In this document: one piece after another, positions 37,897 through 48,301 of the stretch
Numbering within the stretch: position 1 is the stretch's first letter
Layout: every line of letters starts with the position of its first letter
Assembly: GCA_020850715.1 (NCBI GenBank)
Contig: JADZED010000035.1
Coordinates: 36,572-100,571 of the forward strand
Length of the DNA stretch: 64,000 nucleotides
Origin: Acidobacteriota bacterium
GTDB lineage: Bacteria > Acidobacteriota > Vicinamibacteria > Vicinamibacterales > CAVVIG01
Direction: 5' to 3'
Position numbers and translations under genes: made by a program
Notes under the pieces: model-generated
Told to the model about the DNA's origin: nothing
Databases searched by the model: none
Seen by the model: only the letters and a program-made list of their open reading frames with translations

Positions 37897-40800
37897 TGCA
37901 CCATCCCCTCGAAATCCGCGGCCCCTCGGCCGGCGGGTCCATCCCACTCGATGCGCATCTTCCAGGCGCCAGCCATTCCGAACGAGGCAGTCGCCGCGAA
38001 GCGGCCGGGCGTGCCGGTGGGCGTCAGCTGCAGGCCGCCGGACATCGTCATCCCGGGCATCGACATGCTCGCGCTCCCGATCACACGGCCGACGTCGGCG
38101 AGCGCGTCGTCTGAGGATCGGAACTCGATCGTGAAGGCGTTGGCACCCTGGGTCAGCGCACCGGAGGGCGCGAGCAGGACGATCTGCAGCGGGTCGGCCG
38201 GCACGCGCTGGACGACCGGCGCGCCGCCGGAGGATTCCGCGCGCCGCGGCGCCGCGCTCCGCGTCACGGCCAGCGCCCCGGCGAGGAGTGCGACCGCGGC
38301 GGCCGCGGCGATCGCCGGCCGCCACCCGACCCTCGGCCGCGGCGCCGCCGGGCGCGGCTCGTCCTGGAGACCGAGCCGCCGCTCGTGCAGCCAGAAGAAG
38401 ATGACCGGCGTGACGATCAGCACGTGCGCGAGCGAGGAGATCATCCCGCCGAGCACGGGAGCGGCGAGCGGCTTCATCACCTCGGCGCCGGCGCGCGTGC
38501 TCCACATGATGGGCAGCAGGCCGGCGACGACCGTGCTCACCGTCATCACTTTCGGGCGCAGCCGCAGGAGCGCGCCCTCGATGACGGCGTCGTGCAGGTC
38601 CGCGCGCGTCAGCGCCTCGCCGCGCTGCTGGCGCTTGCGCGCGACGGCTTCTTCCAGATAGATCACCATGACCACGCCGGTCTGGACGGCCGTGCCGAAC
38701 AGCGCGATGAAGCCGACCCACACCGCGACCGAGAAGTTGTAGCCGAGCCACCAGAGCAGGTACACGCCGCCGGTGAGCGCGAAGGGGACCGCGAGGAGCA
38801 CGTGCGCCGCTTCGACCGCCGAGTGATAGGTGAAGTACAGCAGCACGAAGATGACGAGCAGCACGATCGGCAGCACGATCTGGAGCCGTTCCCGCGCGTG
38901 CTGCTGGTTCTGCCAGCTTCCGCTCCACTCGAGGTAGTATCCCGGCGGCAGCGAGACCTCGCGCGCGACCGTCTTCCGCGCCTCCTCGACGAAGCCGCCG
39001 ACATCCCGCCCCTGGACGTTCAGGAGCACGGTCGCCAGGAGCAGTCCGTTCTCCGAGGAGATCATCGCCGGCCCGCGCGCGTGCTCGATCCGCGCCACCT
39101 GGCCGAGCGGCACCTGTACGCCCTGCGGCGAAGCGACCAGGACCTGCGCGAGCGCGTCGGGATCGGTGCGGTATTGCGGCGCGTACCGGACCCGCACCGG
39201 AAAGCGCTGCCGTCCTTCGATCGTCGTCGTCAGCACCTTCTCGCCGATCGCGGTCTCGATGACCTGCTGGATGTCGCCGACGCCGATGCCGTAGCGCGCC
39301 GCCGCCGCCCGGTTGACCTCGATGTTCAGGTACTGGCCGCGGGCCACCTGTTCCGGGTACACCCCGCCCGCGCCTGGCACGCGGCGCACGGCGCCGGCGA
39401 CGCGCCGGGCCGTCTCTTCGAGCACGCCCAGGTCGGCGCCGAAGATCTTCACGCCCACCTCGGATCGGATCCCCGTGCTGAGCATGTCGATCCGGTTGAC
39501 GATCGGCATCGTCCAGATCGGGGAGACGCCCGGCAGCTGGACCGCGCGGCTCATCTCGGCGCGCAGCCGATCGAGCGTCATGCCGGCGCGCCACTGGTCG
39601 CGCGGCTTCAGGTGCACGACCGTCTCGGTCATGTTGAGCGGAGACGGATCGGTCGACGTGTCCGCCCGGCCGACTTTGGCCACCGCATAGGCCACCTCGG
39701 GCATCTTCATCAATGCCTCGTTCTGCTTTGCCGCGATCCTGGCGTTCTCCTCGAGCGAGATGCTCGGATCGGCGATCGGCATGAACAGCAGGTCGCCCTC
39801 GTTCAGCGGCGGCATGAACTCGCTGCCGATGCCCCGCGCGAGGACGACCGCGCCCGTGAAGAGCATGGCGGCGGCGGCCACCGTCGCGAGCCGGTGCGCC
39901 AGCGCCGCACGCAGCAGCGGCTCGTAGAGCCGCCGCAGGCCCCGCATCACCGGGTTGGCCTCTTCCGAGTGGAAGCGGCCGCCCAGCAGCAGCGTGCAGA
40001 GCGCCGGGACCAGCGTGATCGCGATGACCGTCGCGGCCAGCACCGCGAACGTCTTGGCGTAGGCCAGCGGATGGAACAGCTTGCCTTCCTGGCCGGTGAG
40101 GGCGAACACCGGCACGAACGCCAGCAGGATGATCGCCATCGAGAAGAACACCGGGCGCCCGACCAGCCGCGTGGAGTCGCGCACCGCCTCCCACACCCGC
40201 GCGCGGTCGCGCGGATCGACGCGGCGCTGCTCCAGGTGCCGGAACGCGTTCTCGGTGACGACGATGCCGGCATCCACGAGCACGCCGATGGCGATGGCGA
40301 TGCCCGCCAGGCTCATGATGTTGGACGAGATGCCGGCGTAGTACATGCCGAGGAAGGCGATGAGCACGGCGAGCGGCAGCGGAATGGTCACGATCAGGAT
40401 CGACCGCAGGTGCATCAGGAACACCACGTGCGCCAGCGTGACGAGCGCGATCTCCTCGACCAGCGCGTGGCGGAGCGTGTCGACCGATCGCTCGATGAGA
40501 TCGGACCGATCGTAGAACGGCACGATCGAGACCCCGTCGGGCAGGCCGGTCTGGATCTGCGCGAGGCGCGCCTTGACGGCGTCGATCACCTGCTTGGTGT
40601 TCGCCCCGCTCCGCGCGACGACGACGCCGCCGACGGCCTCTCTGGTCCCCTTCACGAGCGACCCCGCGCGGAAGGCGTCGCCGATGTGGACGTCGGCCAC
40701 CTGCTCGACGTAGACCGGCACGCCCTTGGCCGAGCCCACGACGATCTGCTTCACGTCGTCGACCGACGCGACCAGGCCGACGCCGCGCACGATCAGCCAG

Positions 40801-41474
40801 GCGCCGTTGGACTCGAGCACGTTGCCGCCGACGTTGACGTTGCTGTCGCGGACGGCGGCCACGACGGCCGACAGCGTCAGCCCGTACGATCGGAGGCGGT
40901 TCGGATCGACGTCGATCTGGTACTGCTGCACGTGGCCGCCGACCGACGCGACCTCCGCCACGCCCGGCACGCCGTTGAGCTGATAGCGGATGAACCAGTC
41001 CTGCAGGCTGCGCAGCTCGCGCAGCGACAGGCTCGGGCTCTCGACCGTGTACCAGAACACGTGCCCGACGCCGGTCGCGTCGGGCCCGAGCGTGGGCGTG
41101 ACGTCCGGCGGCAGCCTGCCGGCCACGAGGCTGAGGCGCTCGAGCACCCGCGTGCGCGCGAAGTACAGGTCGACGTTGTCCTCGAAGATCGCGTAGACCA
41201 TCGAGAACCCGAAGGCGGACTGCGACCGCACGACGCGGACGCCCGCGAGCCCCTGCAGGCTGGTCGTGAGCGGATAAGTCACCTGGTCCTCGACTTCCTG
41301 CGGACCGTGCCCCGGCCAGTCGGTGAATACGATGACCTGGTTGTCCGACAGATCCGGGATCGCGTCGATCGGCGTCGCCCCGAGCGCCCACCAGCCCCAG
41401 GCGCCGAGGGCGAGATAGATCGCGACGACGATCAGGCGATTGCGAAGCGAGAGCTCGAGAAGCCTGTTGATCAT
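37893..41474 (-). CDS. cusA: CusA-type Cu/Ag RND pump with C-terminal YtkA/FixH-like domain
   Basis: A 1193-residue inner membrane pump. TM4 contains [19 protein letters not shown], the DA-x5-EN signature of the HME4 (Cu+/Ag+) class, distinct from the DFG-type pump at 12269-15361. The RND part runs from [14 protein letters not shown] to about [14 protein letters not shown] (residue about 1030). Beyond it is a Pro-rich linker, an extra TM segment ([18 protein letters not shown]) and a domain with [18 protein letters not shown] and the Met-rich [12 protein letters not shown], ending [10 protein letters not shown]. This tail resembles YtkA/FixH-like domains. The ATG at 41474 is chosen by homology to RND starts. 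It overlaps the downstream outer membrane gene. Confidence 0.93.
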   Translation of the reverse strand: MINRLLELSLRNRLIVVAIYLALGAWGWWALGATPIDAIPDLSDNQVIVFTDWPGHGPQEVEDQVTYPLTTSLQGLAGVRVVRSQSAFGFSMVYAIFEDNVDLYFARTRVLERLSLVAGRLPPDVTPTLGPDATGVGHVFWYTVESPSLSLRELRSLQDWFIRYQLNGVPGVAEVASVGGHVQQYQIDVDPNRLRSYGLTLSAVVAAVRDSNVNVGGNVLESNGAWLIVRGVGLVASVDDVKQIVVGSAKGVPVYVEQVADVHIGDAFRAGSLVKGTREAVGGVVVARSGANTKQVIDAVKARLAQIQTGLPDGVSIVPFYDRSDLIERSVDTLRHALVEEIALVTLAHVVFLMHLRSILIVTIPLPLAVLIAFLGMYYAGISSNIMSLAGIAIAIGVLVDAGIVVTENAFRHLEQRRVDPRDRARVWEAVRDSTRLVGRPVFFSMAIILLAFVPVFALTGQEGKLFHPLAYAKTFAVLAATVIAITLVPALCTLLLGGRFHSEEANPVMRGLRRLYEPLLRAALAHRLATVAAAAMLFTGAVVLARGIGSEFMPPLNEGDLLFMPIADPSISLEENARIAAKQNEALMKMPEVAYAVAKVGRADTSTDPSPLNMTETVVHLKPRDQWRAGMTLDRLRAEMSRAVQLPGVSPIWTMPIVNRIDMLSTGIRSEVGVKIFGADLGVLEETARRVAGAVRRVPGAGGVYPEQVARGQYLNIEVNRAAAARYGIGVGDIQQVIETAIGEKVLTTTIEGRQRFPVRVRYAPQYRTDPDALAQVLVASPQGVQVPLGQVARIEHARGPAMISSENGLLLATVLLNVQGRDVGGFVEEARKTVAREVSLPPGYYLEWSGSWQNQQHARERLQIVLPIVLLVIFVLLYFTYHSAVEAAHVLLAVPFALTGGVYLLWWLGYNFSVAVWVGFIALFGTAVQTGVVMVIYLEEAVARKRQQRGEALTRADLHDAVIEGALLRLRPKVMTVSTVVAGLLPIMWSTRAGAEVMKPLAAPVLGGMISSLAHVLIVTPVIFFWLHERRLGLQDEPRPAAPRPRVGWRPAIAAAAAVALLAGALAVTRSAAPRRAESSGGAPVVQRVPADPLQIVLLAPSGALTQGANAFTIEFRSSDDALADVGRVIGSASMSMPGMTMSGGLQLTPTGTPGRFAATASFGMAGAWKMRIEWDGPAGRGAADFEGMVQ

Positions 41475-41604
41475 TTGGCTGCCACGCCGGCGCACGCCGC
41501 GCGGAAGGACCGCGGCGGCGGCGCTGTCATCTCCGCCGCGCACCCGCGCGGACGGCGCACCGGCCCGGACGCGAATCCGGGCAGACACACGACGCGGTCA
41601 GCCG

Positions 41605-41985
41605 TTAGACGAGGAAGACGGAGAGCAGGAGGTGCGTGGGCACGCGAGGCGGCGGCAGGGGCACGAACGTCCGCCACGCGTCGCGCTGGGCCGCGGAATC
41701 GGGGACGGCCAGCGCCGCAGGGATCGGAGCCAGATCGGGCGCGAGGGCGAGCGCGAGCGCCGCCGGCGACGGCGTCGACTGGCGATTCTCGGACGCCGCG
41801 CAGCACGCGTCCGCCCGCGGCTGCAGGGGGGAGGGCGCGTGGTCCGGCGCGTGCATCGGGCACGGGGCGCAGCAGGCCATCTCTGCCTCGGGCGCAGGCG
41901 TCCACCCCGCGCACACTGCGGCGTTGCTCACCGCAAAGGCGAGCGCGATCAGCGTTGCCGAGGTTCGCCGCCCGAGGGCCGCCAC
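41605..41985 (-). CDS. Exported Cys/His/Met-rich small protein near CusA
   Basis: A 126-residue protein with a signal-like start (TSATLIALAFAVSNAAVCA). The following region is rich in metal-binding residues: EMACCAPCPMHAPDHA, then ADACCAA. The remainder is Ala/Pro-rich and ends in a hydrophobic THLLLSVFLV. The family is not known to me. Its position upstream of cusA on the same strand, 130 bases away, and its paired cysteines suggest copper or silver binding in the periplasm, which is inference. Confidence 0.7.
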   Translation of the reverse strand: MAALGRRTSATLIALAFAVSNAAVCAGWTPAPEAEMACCAPCPMHAPDHAPSPLQPRADACCAASENRQSTPSPAALALALAPDLAPIPAALAVPDSAAQRDAWRTFVPLPPPRVPTHLLLSVFLV

Positions 41986-41992
41986 GTCTTCA

Positions 41993-42022
41993 ACAATGCG
42001 GCATGCGCGGCCCGACTGTCAA
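41993..42022 (-). promoter_or_regulatory. Candidate promoter of the Cys-rich protein/cus region
   Basis: TTGACA on the minus strand at 42022-42017 and a weaker CATTGT at 41998-41993, 18 bases apart. The perfect -35 is the main support. The implied start site would be very close to the start codon at 41985, so a leaderless or short-leader transcript is possible. The 18-base spacing is slightly long. Confidence 0.35.
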
Positions 42023-42083
42023 ACCGCGGACGTAAGGAAGGGCTGTCGGATTGCCGGCGGCCGATCCGCCGCGCCGCCCGAGC

Positions 42084-42293
42084 CTACAGCGCGCGATTGC
42101 CGTGGATGTCGCGGATGAGCCGCGCCGCCACGGCCGCCAGGACGATGGCCGCCAGGATCGCCCAGGGCAGCGGCACCGACAGGAACAGCAGTACCGCCGC
42201 CGCCGCGCACAGACAGACGACGAACAGGACCGCCGGCAGCGTGCCGTGCTCGTGACGAACGGCGTCGGCGGTGGGAATGCCAGCCATCGACAC
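42084..42293 (-). CDS. Small membrane protein
   Basis: A 69-residue protein with two adjacent hydrophobic segments (TLPAVLFVVCLCAAAAVLLF and PWAILAAIVLAAVAARLI) and a basic end RDIHGNRAL. The start is GTG at 42293 or ATG two codons later. I do not recognise a family. It follows the cupin gene after 12 bases and is probably cotranscribed with it. Its reality is supported by the clear membrane pattern. Confidence 0.6.
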   Translation of the reverse strand: MSMAGIPTADAVRHEHGTLPAVLFVVCLCAAAAVLLFLSVPLPWAILAAIVLAAVAARLIRDIHGNRAL

Positions 42294-42305
42294 GACGTCC
42301 CGTGC

Positions 42306-42698
42306 TCACCGGGGCCAGGCGATCGTCAGCAGGAAGGCGCTGTCTTCCAGCGCTTCGACGTCGTGCGGCAGGTTGCGATCGAGCGCGAGCAGGCTGCCGG
42401 CCGGAAGGTCGAAGGTCCGGCCCTCCGCCCGCATCTGGATGTGGCCGGCGATCGTCTGGATCGAGATGCGCCCTTCGGTCTGGTGGCCGGGGATCTTCGC
42501 GCGCGCCTTCAGCGCGGTCAGGACGATCCGGAAGTCGTCGTACTTCACGAGCGTCCGGGCGTTCTGCCCGCTGTTCCATTCGGGCTCGCGATGGAGCTGC
42601 TCGAGCTCCCGGGCGAGGTTGAGCTCGAGATACGCGGCCGCCATCGGCTGCGGATGGGGGCGACGGTGCTGCCGCAGTTCATCGACTGAATCTGCCAC
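42306..42698 (-). CDS. Cupin-domain protein
   Basis: A 130-residue single cupin. The beta-barrel pattern runs from VKYDDFRIVLTALKARAKIP through HQTEGRISIQTIAGHIQMRA, with DLPAGSLLALDRNLPHDVEA as the second cupin motif. Histidines that could bind a metal are H in GHQTE and H in LPHDV, although the first motif is not canonical. AGGAGGAACGC directly precedes the GTG at 42698, which decides the start. Likely role: ligand or metal binding, unknown substrate. It is upstream of the small membrane protein. Confidence 0.82.
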   Translation of the reverse strand: MADSVDELRQHRRPHPQPMAAAYLELNLARELEQLHREPEWNSGQNARTLVKYDDFRIVLTALKARAKIPGHQTEGRISIQTIAGHIQMRAEGRTFDLPAGSLLALDRNLPHDVEALEDSAFLLTIAWPR

Positions 42699-42913
42699 GC
42701 GTTCCTCCTGGGCGGGGGGCCTGCATGCCGCGGTCCGCATCCGGAGCGCTCATGCGGCGCCTCGACCGCCGAGTCGGTGCCGCGCCGGCCATGCTCCCGC
42801 TTGGCGGAACGCAGGGTCGAGCAGCGCTGCGAGCGGCATGGTGCGCTTGTACTACTCCCCAACACGCCCGCGTAGCCGAACAATACGGCGGCCACTCTTC
42901 GCGGCGGCGCCTT

Positions 42914-43564
42914 TCAGATGAGCCGGCGGCGCATCGCGTGAATGACCGCTTCCAGCCGGTTGTGGGTCCCGAGCTTCTGATTGATGTGGTGGAGATGGTT
43001 GCGCAGCGTCTGGGGGCTGATGCCCAGGGCGCTCACGATCTCCGCCGGACTCTGGCCCTCGGCAAAGCTCCGCAGGACCCGCTGTTCCTGGTCCGACAGC
43101 GGCATCACGGGGGCGTGGCGCGAGGCGTCGGATGCCTCGATGAGCTGCTTCGACGTGCGCAGCATCCGCTGCACCAGCGTTTCGGTGCGCTTCCGGTCGG
43201 CAATGTTGCGCGCCAGATGGACAATTCGCCGGCGGCCGCTTCTGCCGTCCTCGTGCACCACGGTGGACACGTTCACCCACATCCGGCGGCCGCCGCGCGT
43301 CTTGACCTCGAGGTCGAAGTCGGCCACCGGCGTGTGGCGGGCCGCACAGTCGCGCACATGGCAGCTCTCGGTGCACACCCGCGCGCCGAGGGCGCCGCGC
43401 CCGTCGAGCAGGTCGAAGCAGCTTCGCCCGATCGCTTCGCCGCGGCTGAAGCCGAACAGCGCCTCGGCGGCGGCGTTCCACGAGCAGATCTCGCCGGCGT
43501 CGCTGAGCGCGAACGCCGCGTCGGCCGTGTGATCGAGGAGGTCGAAGAGATCGGTATCGAGCAT
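42914..43564 (-). CDS. Cys-rich PAS-LuxR transcription regulator
   Basis: A 216-residue regulator. Residues 1-125 form a PAS domain (LLDHTADAAFALSDAGEICS, FGFSRGEAIGRSCFDLL and HLARNIADRKRTE). It carries four clustered cysteines, C49, C64, C68 and C73, in and after the FAD/heme-pocket helix. Residues 150-216 are a LuxR HTH (LSDQEQRVLRSFAEGQSPAE and ISPQTLRNHLHHINQKLGTH). It has no receiver domain, so it should sense directly. It is divergent from the nuo operon and shares its 200-base promoter region. A frame extension upstream of 43564 has no similarity. Confidence 0.85.
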   Translation of the reverse strand: MLDTDLFDLLDHTADAAFALSDAGEICSWNAAAEALFGFSRGEAIGRSCFDLLDGRGALGARVCTESCHVRDCAARHTPVADFDLEVKTRGGRRMWVNVSTVVHEDGRSGRRRIVHLARNIADRKRTETLVQRMLRTSKQLIEASDASRHAPVMPLSDQEQRVLRSFAEGQSPAEIVSALGISPQTLRNHLHHINQKLGTHNRLEAVIHAMRRRLI

Positions 43565-43683
43565 GGTGACAGCCGGGGTGGAAGTCGGAACCGCCGGTTC
43601 CAGGGATCGACCCGGGCGCGCGCCACCTCGACCAGAGGCGGGCCGCCGGGCGCGTGATAACCGTCCCATCGCCAGCAACAGAC

Positions 43684-43697
43684 GGACCATTGTCCGC
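43684..43697. promoter_or_regulatory. Palindrome in the nuo promoter region
   Basis: CGGACCATTGTCCG is an exact 5-4-5 inverted repeat lying 70 bases before the nuoA start, between it and the divergent PAS-LuxR gene. Its GGAC/GTCC arms match those of the suf candidate operator, but the spacer is one base shorter. It could be an operator for the PAS-LuxR or an Rrf2-type protein; both are inference. Confidence 0.35.
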
Positions 43698-43766
43698 AGT
43701 CCGGCGGACCCACGACCATCGGGGGAGCCGTGCGTCGCGTGTCACCGGCGCCGGCAGGGAGGGCGC

Positions 43767-44132
43767 GTGCTCTGGCCGCTCGTCGTCTATTTCGTGCTCG
43801 TGATCGCCCTCGCCGTCGCGCTGCTCGCCCTCTCGGCGCTGCTCGGCGAACGCCACAGCGAGCGGGCGACCGCGCTCCCGTACGAGTCGGGCATCGTCTC
43901 GACCGGATCGGCCCGGCTTCGATTCGGCGCGGCGTTCTATCTGGTCGCGGTCTTCTTCGTGATCTTCGACCTCGAGGCGGCGTACATCTTTTCGTGGGCC
44001 GTCGCCCTGCGCGCGCTCGGCTGGGCGGCCTACGCCGAAGGGCTCGTCTTCATCGGCATCCTGTCGGTCGCGCTCGCCTGGGTGTGGCGGGTCGGCGGCC
44101 TCGATCTTGCCCCGCGCAGCCGCCTCCGCTGA
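43767..44132 (+). CDS. nuoA: Complex I subunit NuoA
   Basis: A 121-residue membrane subunit of NADH:quinone oxidoreductase. Three TM segments are visible ([40 protein letters not shown], and [16 protein letters not shown]). The [16 protein letters not shown] loop and the [11 protein letters not shown] motif are diagnostic. GGGAGGG precedes the GTG start at 43767. It is the first gene of a complete 13-gene nuo operon. Confidence 0.94.
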   Translation: MLWPLVVYFVLVIALAVALLALSALLGERHSERATALPYESGIVSTGSARLRFGAAFYLVAVFFVIFDLEAAYIFSWAVALRALGWAAYAEGLVFIGILSVALAWVWRVGGLDLAPRSRLR

Positions 44133-44145
44133 TCCGGACATCCCC

Positions 44146-44784
44146 ATGCGATGGTCGCTCACACCCGCTGGCCCGGCCGCTCCGACCGGCCAAGATCACC
44201 GTCCGTTCGACGATGAGGTGCGCCGTCTTCTCCTCATGAGCCGGCTGCAGGATCTGGTCGCGTGGGGACGCAAGAACTCGATCTGGCCGTTCAACTTCGG
44301 ACTCTCGTGCTGCTACGTGGAGATGGCGACCAGCCTGACCAGCAAGTACGACATCGCGCGTTTCGGCGCCGAAGTGATTCGCGGCACCCCGCGCGAGGCC
44401 GACCTGATGGTCATTGCCGGCACCGTCTTCATCAAGATGGCGCCGATCATCAAGCAGCTCTACGAGCAGATGATGGCGCCGCGCTGGGTGATCTCGATGG
44501 GCTCGTGCGCCAACTCCGGCGGCATGTACGACATCTACAGCGTCGTGCAGGGCGTCGACACGTTCCTGCCCGTGGACGTCTACGTCCAGGGCTGTCCGCC
44601 GCGCCCCGACAGCTTCACCGAGGGCCTGCTGCTCCTGCAGCAGCTGGTCGGCCGCGAACGACGGCCGTTGAGCTGGGTGGCCGGTCCGCAAGGCATCGAG
44701 CGTCCGGCGGTGCCATCGCGGCGTGACATGAAGCGGGACGAACGCCAGCGCACGACCTTTCTCCGCCCGCCGGGCGAGATCTGA
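44146..44784 (+). CDS. nuoB: Complex I subunit NuoB
   Basis: A 212-residue peripheral subunit holding the terminal [4Fe-4S] cluster N2. Ligands: two adjacent cysteines in LSCCYVEM, one in [11 protein letters not shown] and one in VQGCPPRPD. The ATG at 44146, 13 bases after nuoA, is preferred to an overlapping TTG at 44107. A charged C-terminal tail ([19 protein letters not shown]) is longer than in E. coli. Confidence 0.95.
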   Translation: MRWSLTPAGPAAPTGQDHRPFDDEVRRLLLMSRLQDLVAWGRKNSIWPFNFGLSCCYVEMATSLTSKYDIARFGAEVIRGTPREADLMVIAGTVFIKMAPIIKQLYEQMMAPRWVISMGSCANSGGMYDIYSVVQGVDTFLPVDVYVQGCPPRPDSFTEGLLLLQQLVGRERRPLSWVAGPQGIERPAVPSRRDMKRDERQRTTFLRPPGEI

Positions 44785-44788
44785 CGCC

Positions 44789-46516
44789 ATGGACGTGCTT
44801 CAGGAGCTCGCCGCGGCATTCCCAGGGGTCCATTTCGTCCCGCAGCCGACGCGGGATCTGGTGCCTACCTGCTGGGCGCCCGCCGATCGCGCGCACGAGG
44901 TCGTCGCGCACCTGAAGCGCTCCGGCTATCGCATGCTGTACGACCTGGCGGCGGTCGACGAGCGGCTCCGGGCCGATCGGGCCGCGCTGCCGGCGCACGA
45001 CTTCACCGTCGTCTACCACCTGCTCTCGTTCGATCGCAACGCGGACGTACGCATCAAGGTCCCGCTCGACGACGCGCACCCGTCGCTGGCCACGGTCACC
45101 GACATCTGGCCTTCGGCGAACTGGTACGAGCGCGAGATCTTCGACATGTTCGGCATCCTGTTCGACGGTCATCCGCGCCTGGCGCGCCTCCTGATGCCGA
45201 CGACCTGGAAGGGGCACCCGCTGCGCAAGGATCACCCGGCGCGTGCGACGGAAATGGGGACGTTCCACATGACCGAAGCGCGCGTCGAGGAAGAGCAGGA
45301 CGCGCTCCGTTTCCATCCCGAGGAATGGGGCCTCACGCGGCACGACGACGGCGAGGACTACATGTTCCTCAACCTCGGACCGCAGCATCCCGGGACGCAC
45401 GGGGTGCTGCGCATCGTGCTGCAGTTGCGCGGCGAGGAGATCGTCGATGCGATCCCGCAGATCGGCTACCACCACCGCGGCGCGGAAAAGATGGGCGAGC
45501 GCCAGTCGTGGCACACCTTCATTCCCTACACCGATCGGGTCGACTACCTCGGCGGGGTGATGAACAACCTGCCCTACGTGCTGTCGGTCGAGCGGCTGGC
45601 CGGCATCGAGGTGCCCGATCGCGTGAAGGTGATCCGGATCATGCTCTGCGAACTGTTCCGGATCGCCAGCCATCTGGTCTGGTACGGCACCTTCGCGCAG
45701 GATGTCGGCGCGCTCTCGCCGGTGTTCTACATGTTCACCGACCGGGAGCGCGTGTTCGGCATCATCGAGGCCATCTGCGGCGCGCGGATGCATCCGAACT
45801 GGTTCCGCATCGGCGGCGTCGCCGAGGACCTGCCCAAGGGCTGGGATCGCCTGGTGTCGGACTTCGTCGCCTACTTCAAGCCGCGCTTGCGCGAGTACGA
45901 CACGCTCGTGATGGCCAACGCGATCTTCCGCGCCCGGACGCGCGGCATCGGCGGGTGCACGGCCGGAGAGGCGATCGACTGGGGCGCCACCGGCCCGGTG
46001 CTGCGCGCCACCGGCCTCGAGTGGGACTTCCGGAAGAAGCGGCCCTACTCCGGCTACGACCAGTTCCAGTTCGACATCCCGACCGGACAGCACGGCGACA
46101 GCTACGACCGGGCCGTGGTGCACGTCGAGGAGATCCGGCAGAGCGTTCGCATCATCGAGCAGTGCGTCAGCGGCATGCCGGAGGGCCCGTACAAGTCGGC
46201 TGCCACGCTCGCCACGCCGCCGCTCAAGGAGCGGACGATGCACGACATCGAGACGCTGATCACGCACTTTCTCGGCGTGAGCTGGGGGCCGGTGATTCCG
46301 GCGGGCGAGGCGCTGGTGCACGTCGAGGCGACCAAGGGCGACAACGGCTACTACCTGACGAGCGACGGCAACACCATTCCGTACCGCGTGCGGATCCGGA
46401 CGCCGTCGTTCCCGCACATGCAGATGGTGCCGATGCTGAGCCGTGGCCGGATGATTCCGGACCTGCTCGCGATTCTCGGCAGCCTCGATTTCGTGCTGGC
46501 CGACATCGATCGATGA
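44789..46516 (+). CDS. nuoCD: Fused complex I subunits NuoC and NuoD
   Basis: A 575-residue fusion. Residues 1-175 are NuoC ([30 protein letters not shown]) and residues about 190-575 are NuoD ([31 protein letters not shown]). The NuoD C-terminus keeps the quinone-site region and the ending [10 protein letters not shown]. The GPQHPGTHG loop contains the conserved His of the quinone pocket. Fusion of C and D is seen in enterobacteria and several other phyla. Four bases separate it from nuoB. Confidence 0.96.
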   Translation: MDVLQELAAAFPGVHFVPQPTRDLVPTCWAPADRAHEVVAHLKRSGYRMLYDLAAVDERLRADRAALPAHDFTVVYHLLSFDRNADVRIKVPLDDAHPSLATVTDIWPSANWYEREIFDMFGILFDGHPRLARLLMPTTWKGHPLRKDHPARATEMGTFHMTEARVEEEQDALRFHPEEWGLTRHDDGEDYMFLNLGPQHPGTHGVLRIVLQLRGEEIVDAIPQIGYHHRGAEKMGERQSWHTFIPYTDRVDYLGGVMNNLPYVLSVERLAGIEVPDRVKVIRIMLCELFRIASHLVWYGTFAQDVGALSPVFYMFTDRERVFGIIEAICGARMHPNWFRIGGVAEDLPKGWDRLVSDFVAYFKPRLREYDTLVMANAIFRARTRGIGGCTAGEAIDWGATGPVLRATGLEWDFRKKRPYSGYDQFQFDIPTGQHGDSYDRAVVHVEEIRQSVRIIEQCVSGMPEGPYKSAATLATPPLKERTMHDIETLITHFLGVSWGPVIPAGEALVHVEATKGDNGYYLTSDGNTIPYRVRIRTPSFPHMQMVPMLSRGRMIPDLLAILGSLDFVLADIDR

Positions 46517-46559
46517 GGGGCAACGGGCGCCGCGCGGGCGGCGCGTGCGAGGGCAGCCG

Positions 46560-47024
46560 ATGCTGAGCGACGAGGAGCGACACGAGATCGAAGCGGAGCT
46601 GACGCGGTACCCGACGCGCCGTGCGGCGTCGATCGATGCGATGCGAATCGTGCAGCGCCACCGCGGGTGGGTGTCCGACGAGGCCCTGCGCGATCTGGCG
46701 CCGCTCATCCAGATGACGGTCGACGAGCTCGACGGCGTCGCCAGCTTCTACAACATGATCTTCCGCCGGGCCGTCGGCCGGCACGTGATCCTCGTCTGCA
46801 ACAGCGTGAGCTGCTGGATGCTCGGGGCGGGCCGCCTGCTCGATGCGGCCGCGGCCGCCGCCGGCGCGCCCCAGGGCGGCACCAGCGCCGACCGTCGCTT
46901 CACGCTGCTGCCGATCGTCTGCCTCGGCGCGTGCGATCACGCGCCGGTGCTGATGGTCGACGGCGACCTGCACCACGACGTCGACCCGGCCGACGCCGCC
47001 TCGCTCCTCGCGAGGTACGAGTGA
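46560..47024 (+). CDS. nuoE: Complex I subunit NuoE
   Basis: A 154-residue thioredoxin-like [2Fe-2S] subunit of the NADH module. The ligands are CNSVSC (C-x4-C) and CLGACDHAP (C-x3-C), the standard spacing for cluster N1a. The start MLSDEERHEIEAELTRYP matches family N-termini; an in-frame GTG at 46545 is less likely because GAGGG lies before the ATG. The stop overlaps the nuoF GTG. Confidence 0.95.
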   Translation: MLSDEERHEIEAELTRYPTRRAASIDAMRIVQRHRGWVSDEALRDLAPLIQMTVDELDGVASFYNMIFRRAVGRHVILVCNSVSCWMLGAGRLLDAAAAAAGAPQGGTSADRRFTLLPIVCLGACDHAPVLMVDGDLHHDVDPADAASLLARYE

Positions 47025-48298
47025 CCGATCGCCCCCTGACCGGGCGCATGCGCGAGGACGGCGCGGCGCTGGACCTGCGCGCGTACGAACGCGCCGGCGG
47101 CTACGCCGCGCTGCGCGACGCGCTGCGGAGGCTGGCGCCCGCCGAGGTGCAGAAGCGCGTCAAGGACTCCGGCCTGCGCGGCCGCGGCGGCGCCGGCTTC
47201 CCGACGGGGCAGAAGTGGAGCTTCGTGCCGATGGGCGCCGATGCCCCGCACCCGAAGTATCTCGTCGTCAACGCCGACGAGATGGAGCCCGGCACGTTCA
47301 AGGATCGGCTGCTGATGGAGCGCGACCCGCACCAGCTGGTCGAAGGCGTCATCCTCAGCGCCTATGCGATCGAGGCCGATGTCGCCTACATCTTCCTGCG
47401 CTGGGCCTACAAGCTGTCGGAAGCGCGGCTCGCGCGCGCGATTGCCGAGGCGTACGACGCGGGTTATCTCGGCCGGCAGATCCTCGGGTCTGGCTACAGC
47501 CTGGAGCTGCGGCTGCACATCTCGGGCGGACGATACATGGCCGGCGAGGAGACCGGGCTCATCAACGCGCTCGAGGGCAGGCGCGCCAACCCGCGGTCGA
47601 AGCCGCCCTATCCCGCCGTCGTGGGCCTCTGGGGCCGGCCGACCGTCGTCAACAACGTCGAGACGATCTGCAACGTCCCGCACGTGATCGGCCGCGGCGC
47701 CGAGGCCTACCGCAAGCTGAGCGCCACCGGCGAGGGGGGCACCAAGCTCTACGGCGCCAGCGGCCGCGTGAAGAGACCGGGTCTCTGGGAGCTGCCGCTC
47801 GGCACCACGATCCGCGAGATCCTCGAGGAGCACGCCGGCGGCATGCGGGACGGCGTGCGCTTCCGCGGACTGCTCCCGGGCGGCGCCTCCACCGACTTCC
47901 TGGTCGACGAACATCTCGATGCGCCGATGGACTTCGAGTCGCTGCAGAAGCACGGCAGCCGCATGGGCACCGGCACGATGATCGTGCTCGACGATCGCAC
48001 CTGCCCGGTCGGGATGATCCGCAATCTCGAAGAGTTCTTCGCGCAGGAATCGTGCGGCTGGTGCACGCCCTGCTGGGCGGGGCTGCACTGGGTGGCCGAC
48101 ATCCTCCGCGACTTCGAGGAGGGCCGCGGCGAGATGGCGGACCTCGACACGCTGGCCGCGCACGCGCGCCTGCTCGCGCCCGGCAACACCTACTGCGCCC
48201 TGGCCCCCGGCGCCGCCGAGCCGCTGCAGAGCGGCCTCAGACATTTCCGCGATGACTTCGAGCGGCACGTCCGCGAGCATCGTTGTCCGTGGCGGTAG
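47021..48298 (+). CDS. nuoF: Complex I subunit NuoF (NADH and FMN binding)
   Basis: A 425-residue subunit that binds NADH and FMN and holds the N3 [4Fe-4S] cluster. The NADH/FMN motif GLRGRGGAGFPTGQKWSF and VNADEMEPGTFKDRLLMERD are intact. The cluster ligands appear in ESCGWCTPCWAGLHW (C-x2-C-x2-C) plus a distal cysteine in NTYCALAPG. The GTG start overlaps the nuoE stop. The length is typical. Confidence 0.96.
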   Translation: MTDRPLTGRMREDGAALDLRAYERAGGYAALRDALRRLAPAEVQKRVKDSGLRGRGGAGFPTGQKWSFVPMGADAPHPKYLVVNADEMEPGTFKDRLLMERDPHQLVEGVILSAYAIEADVAYIFLRWAYKLSEARLARAIAEAYDAGYLGRQILGSGYSLELRLHISGGRYMAGEETGLINALEGRRANPRSKPPYPAVVGLWGRPTVVNNVETICNVPHVIGRGAEAYRKLSATGEGGTKLYGASGRVKRPGLWELPLGTTIREILEEHAGGMRDGVRFRGLLPGGASTDFLVDEHLDAPMDFESLQKHGSRMGTGTMIVLDDRTCPVGMIRNLEEFFAQESCGWCTPCWAGLHWVADILRDFEEGRGEMADLDTLAAHARLLAPGNTYCALAPGAAEPLQSGLRHFRDDFERHVREHRCPWR

Positions 48299-48301
48299 CG
48301 G

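Noticed and set aside
38385..42035. A 1216-codon open frame on the plus strand opposite cusA
   Set aside because: Same reason: low-complexity Arg/Asp/His/Glu composition and a true conserved gene on the other strand.
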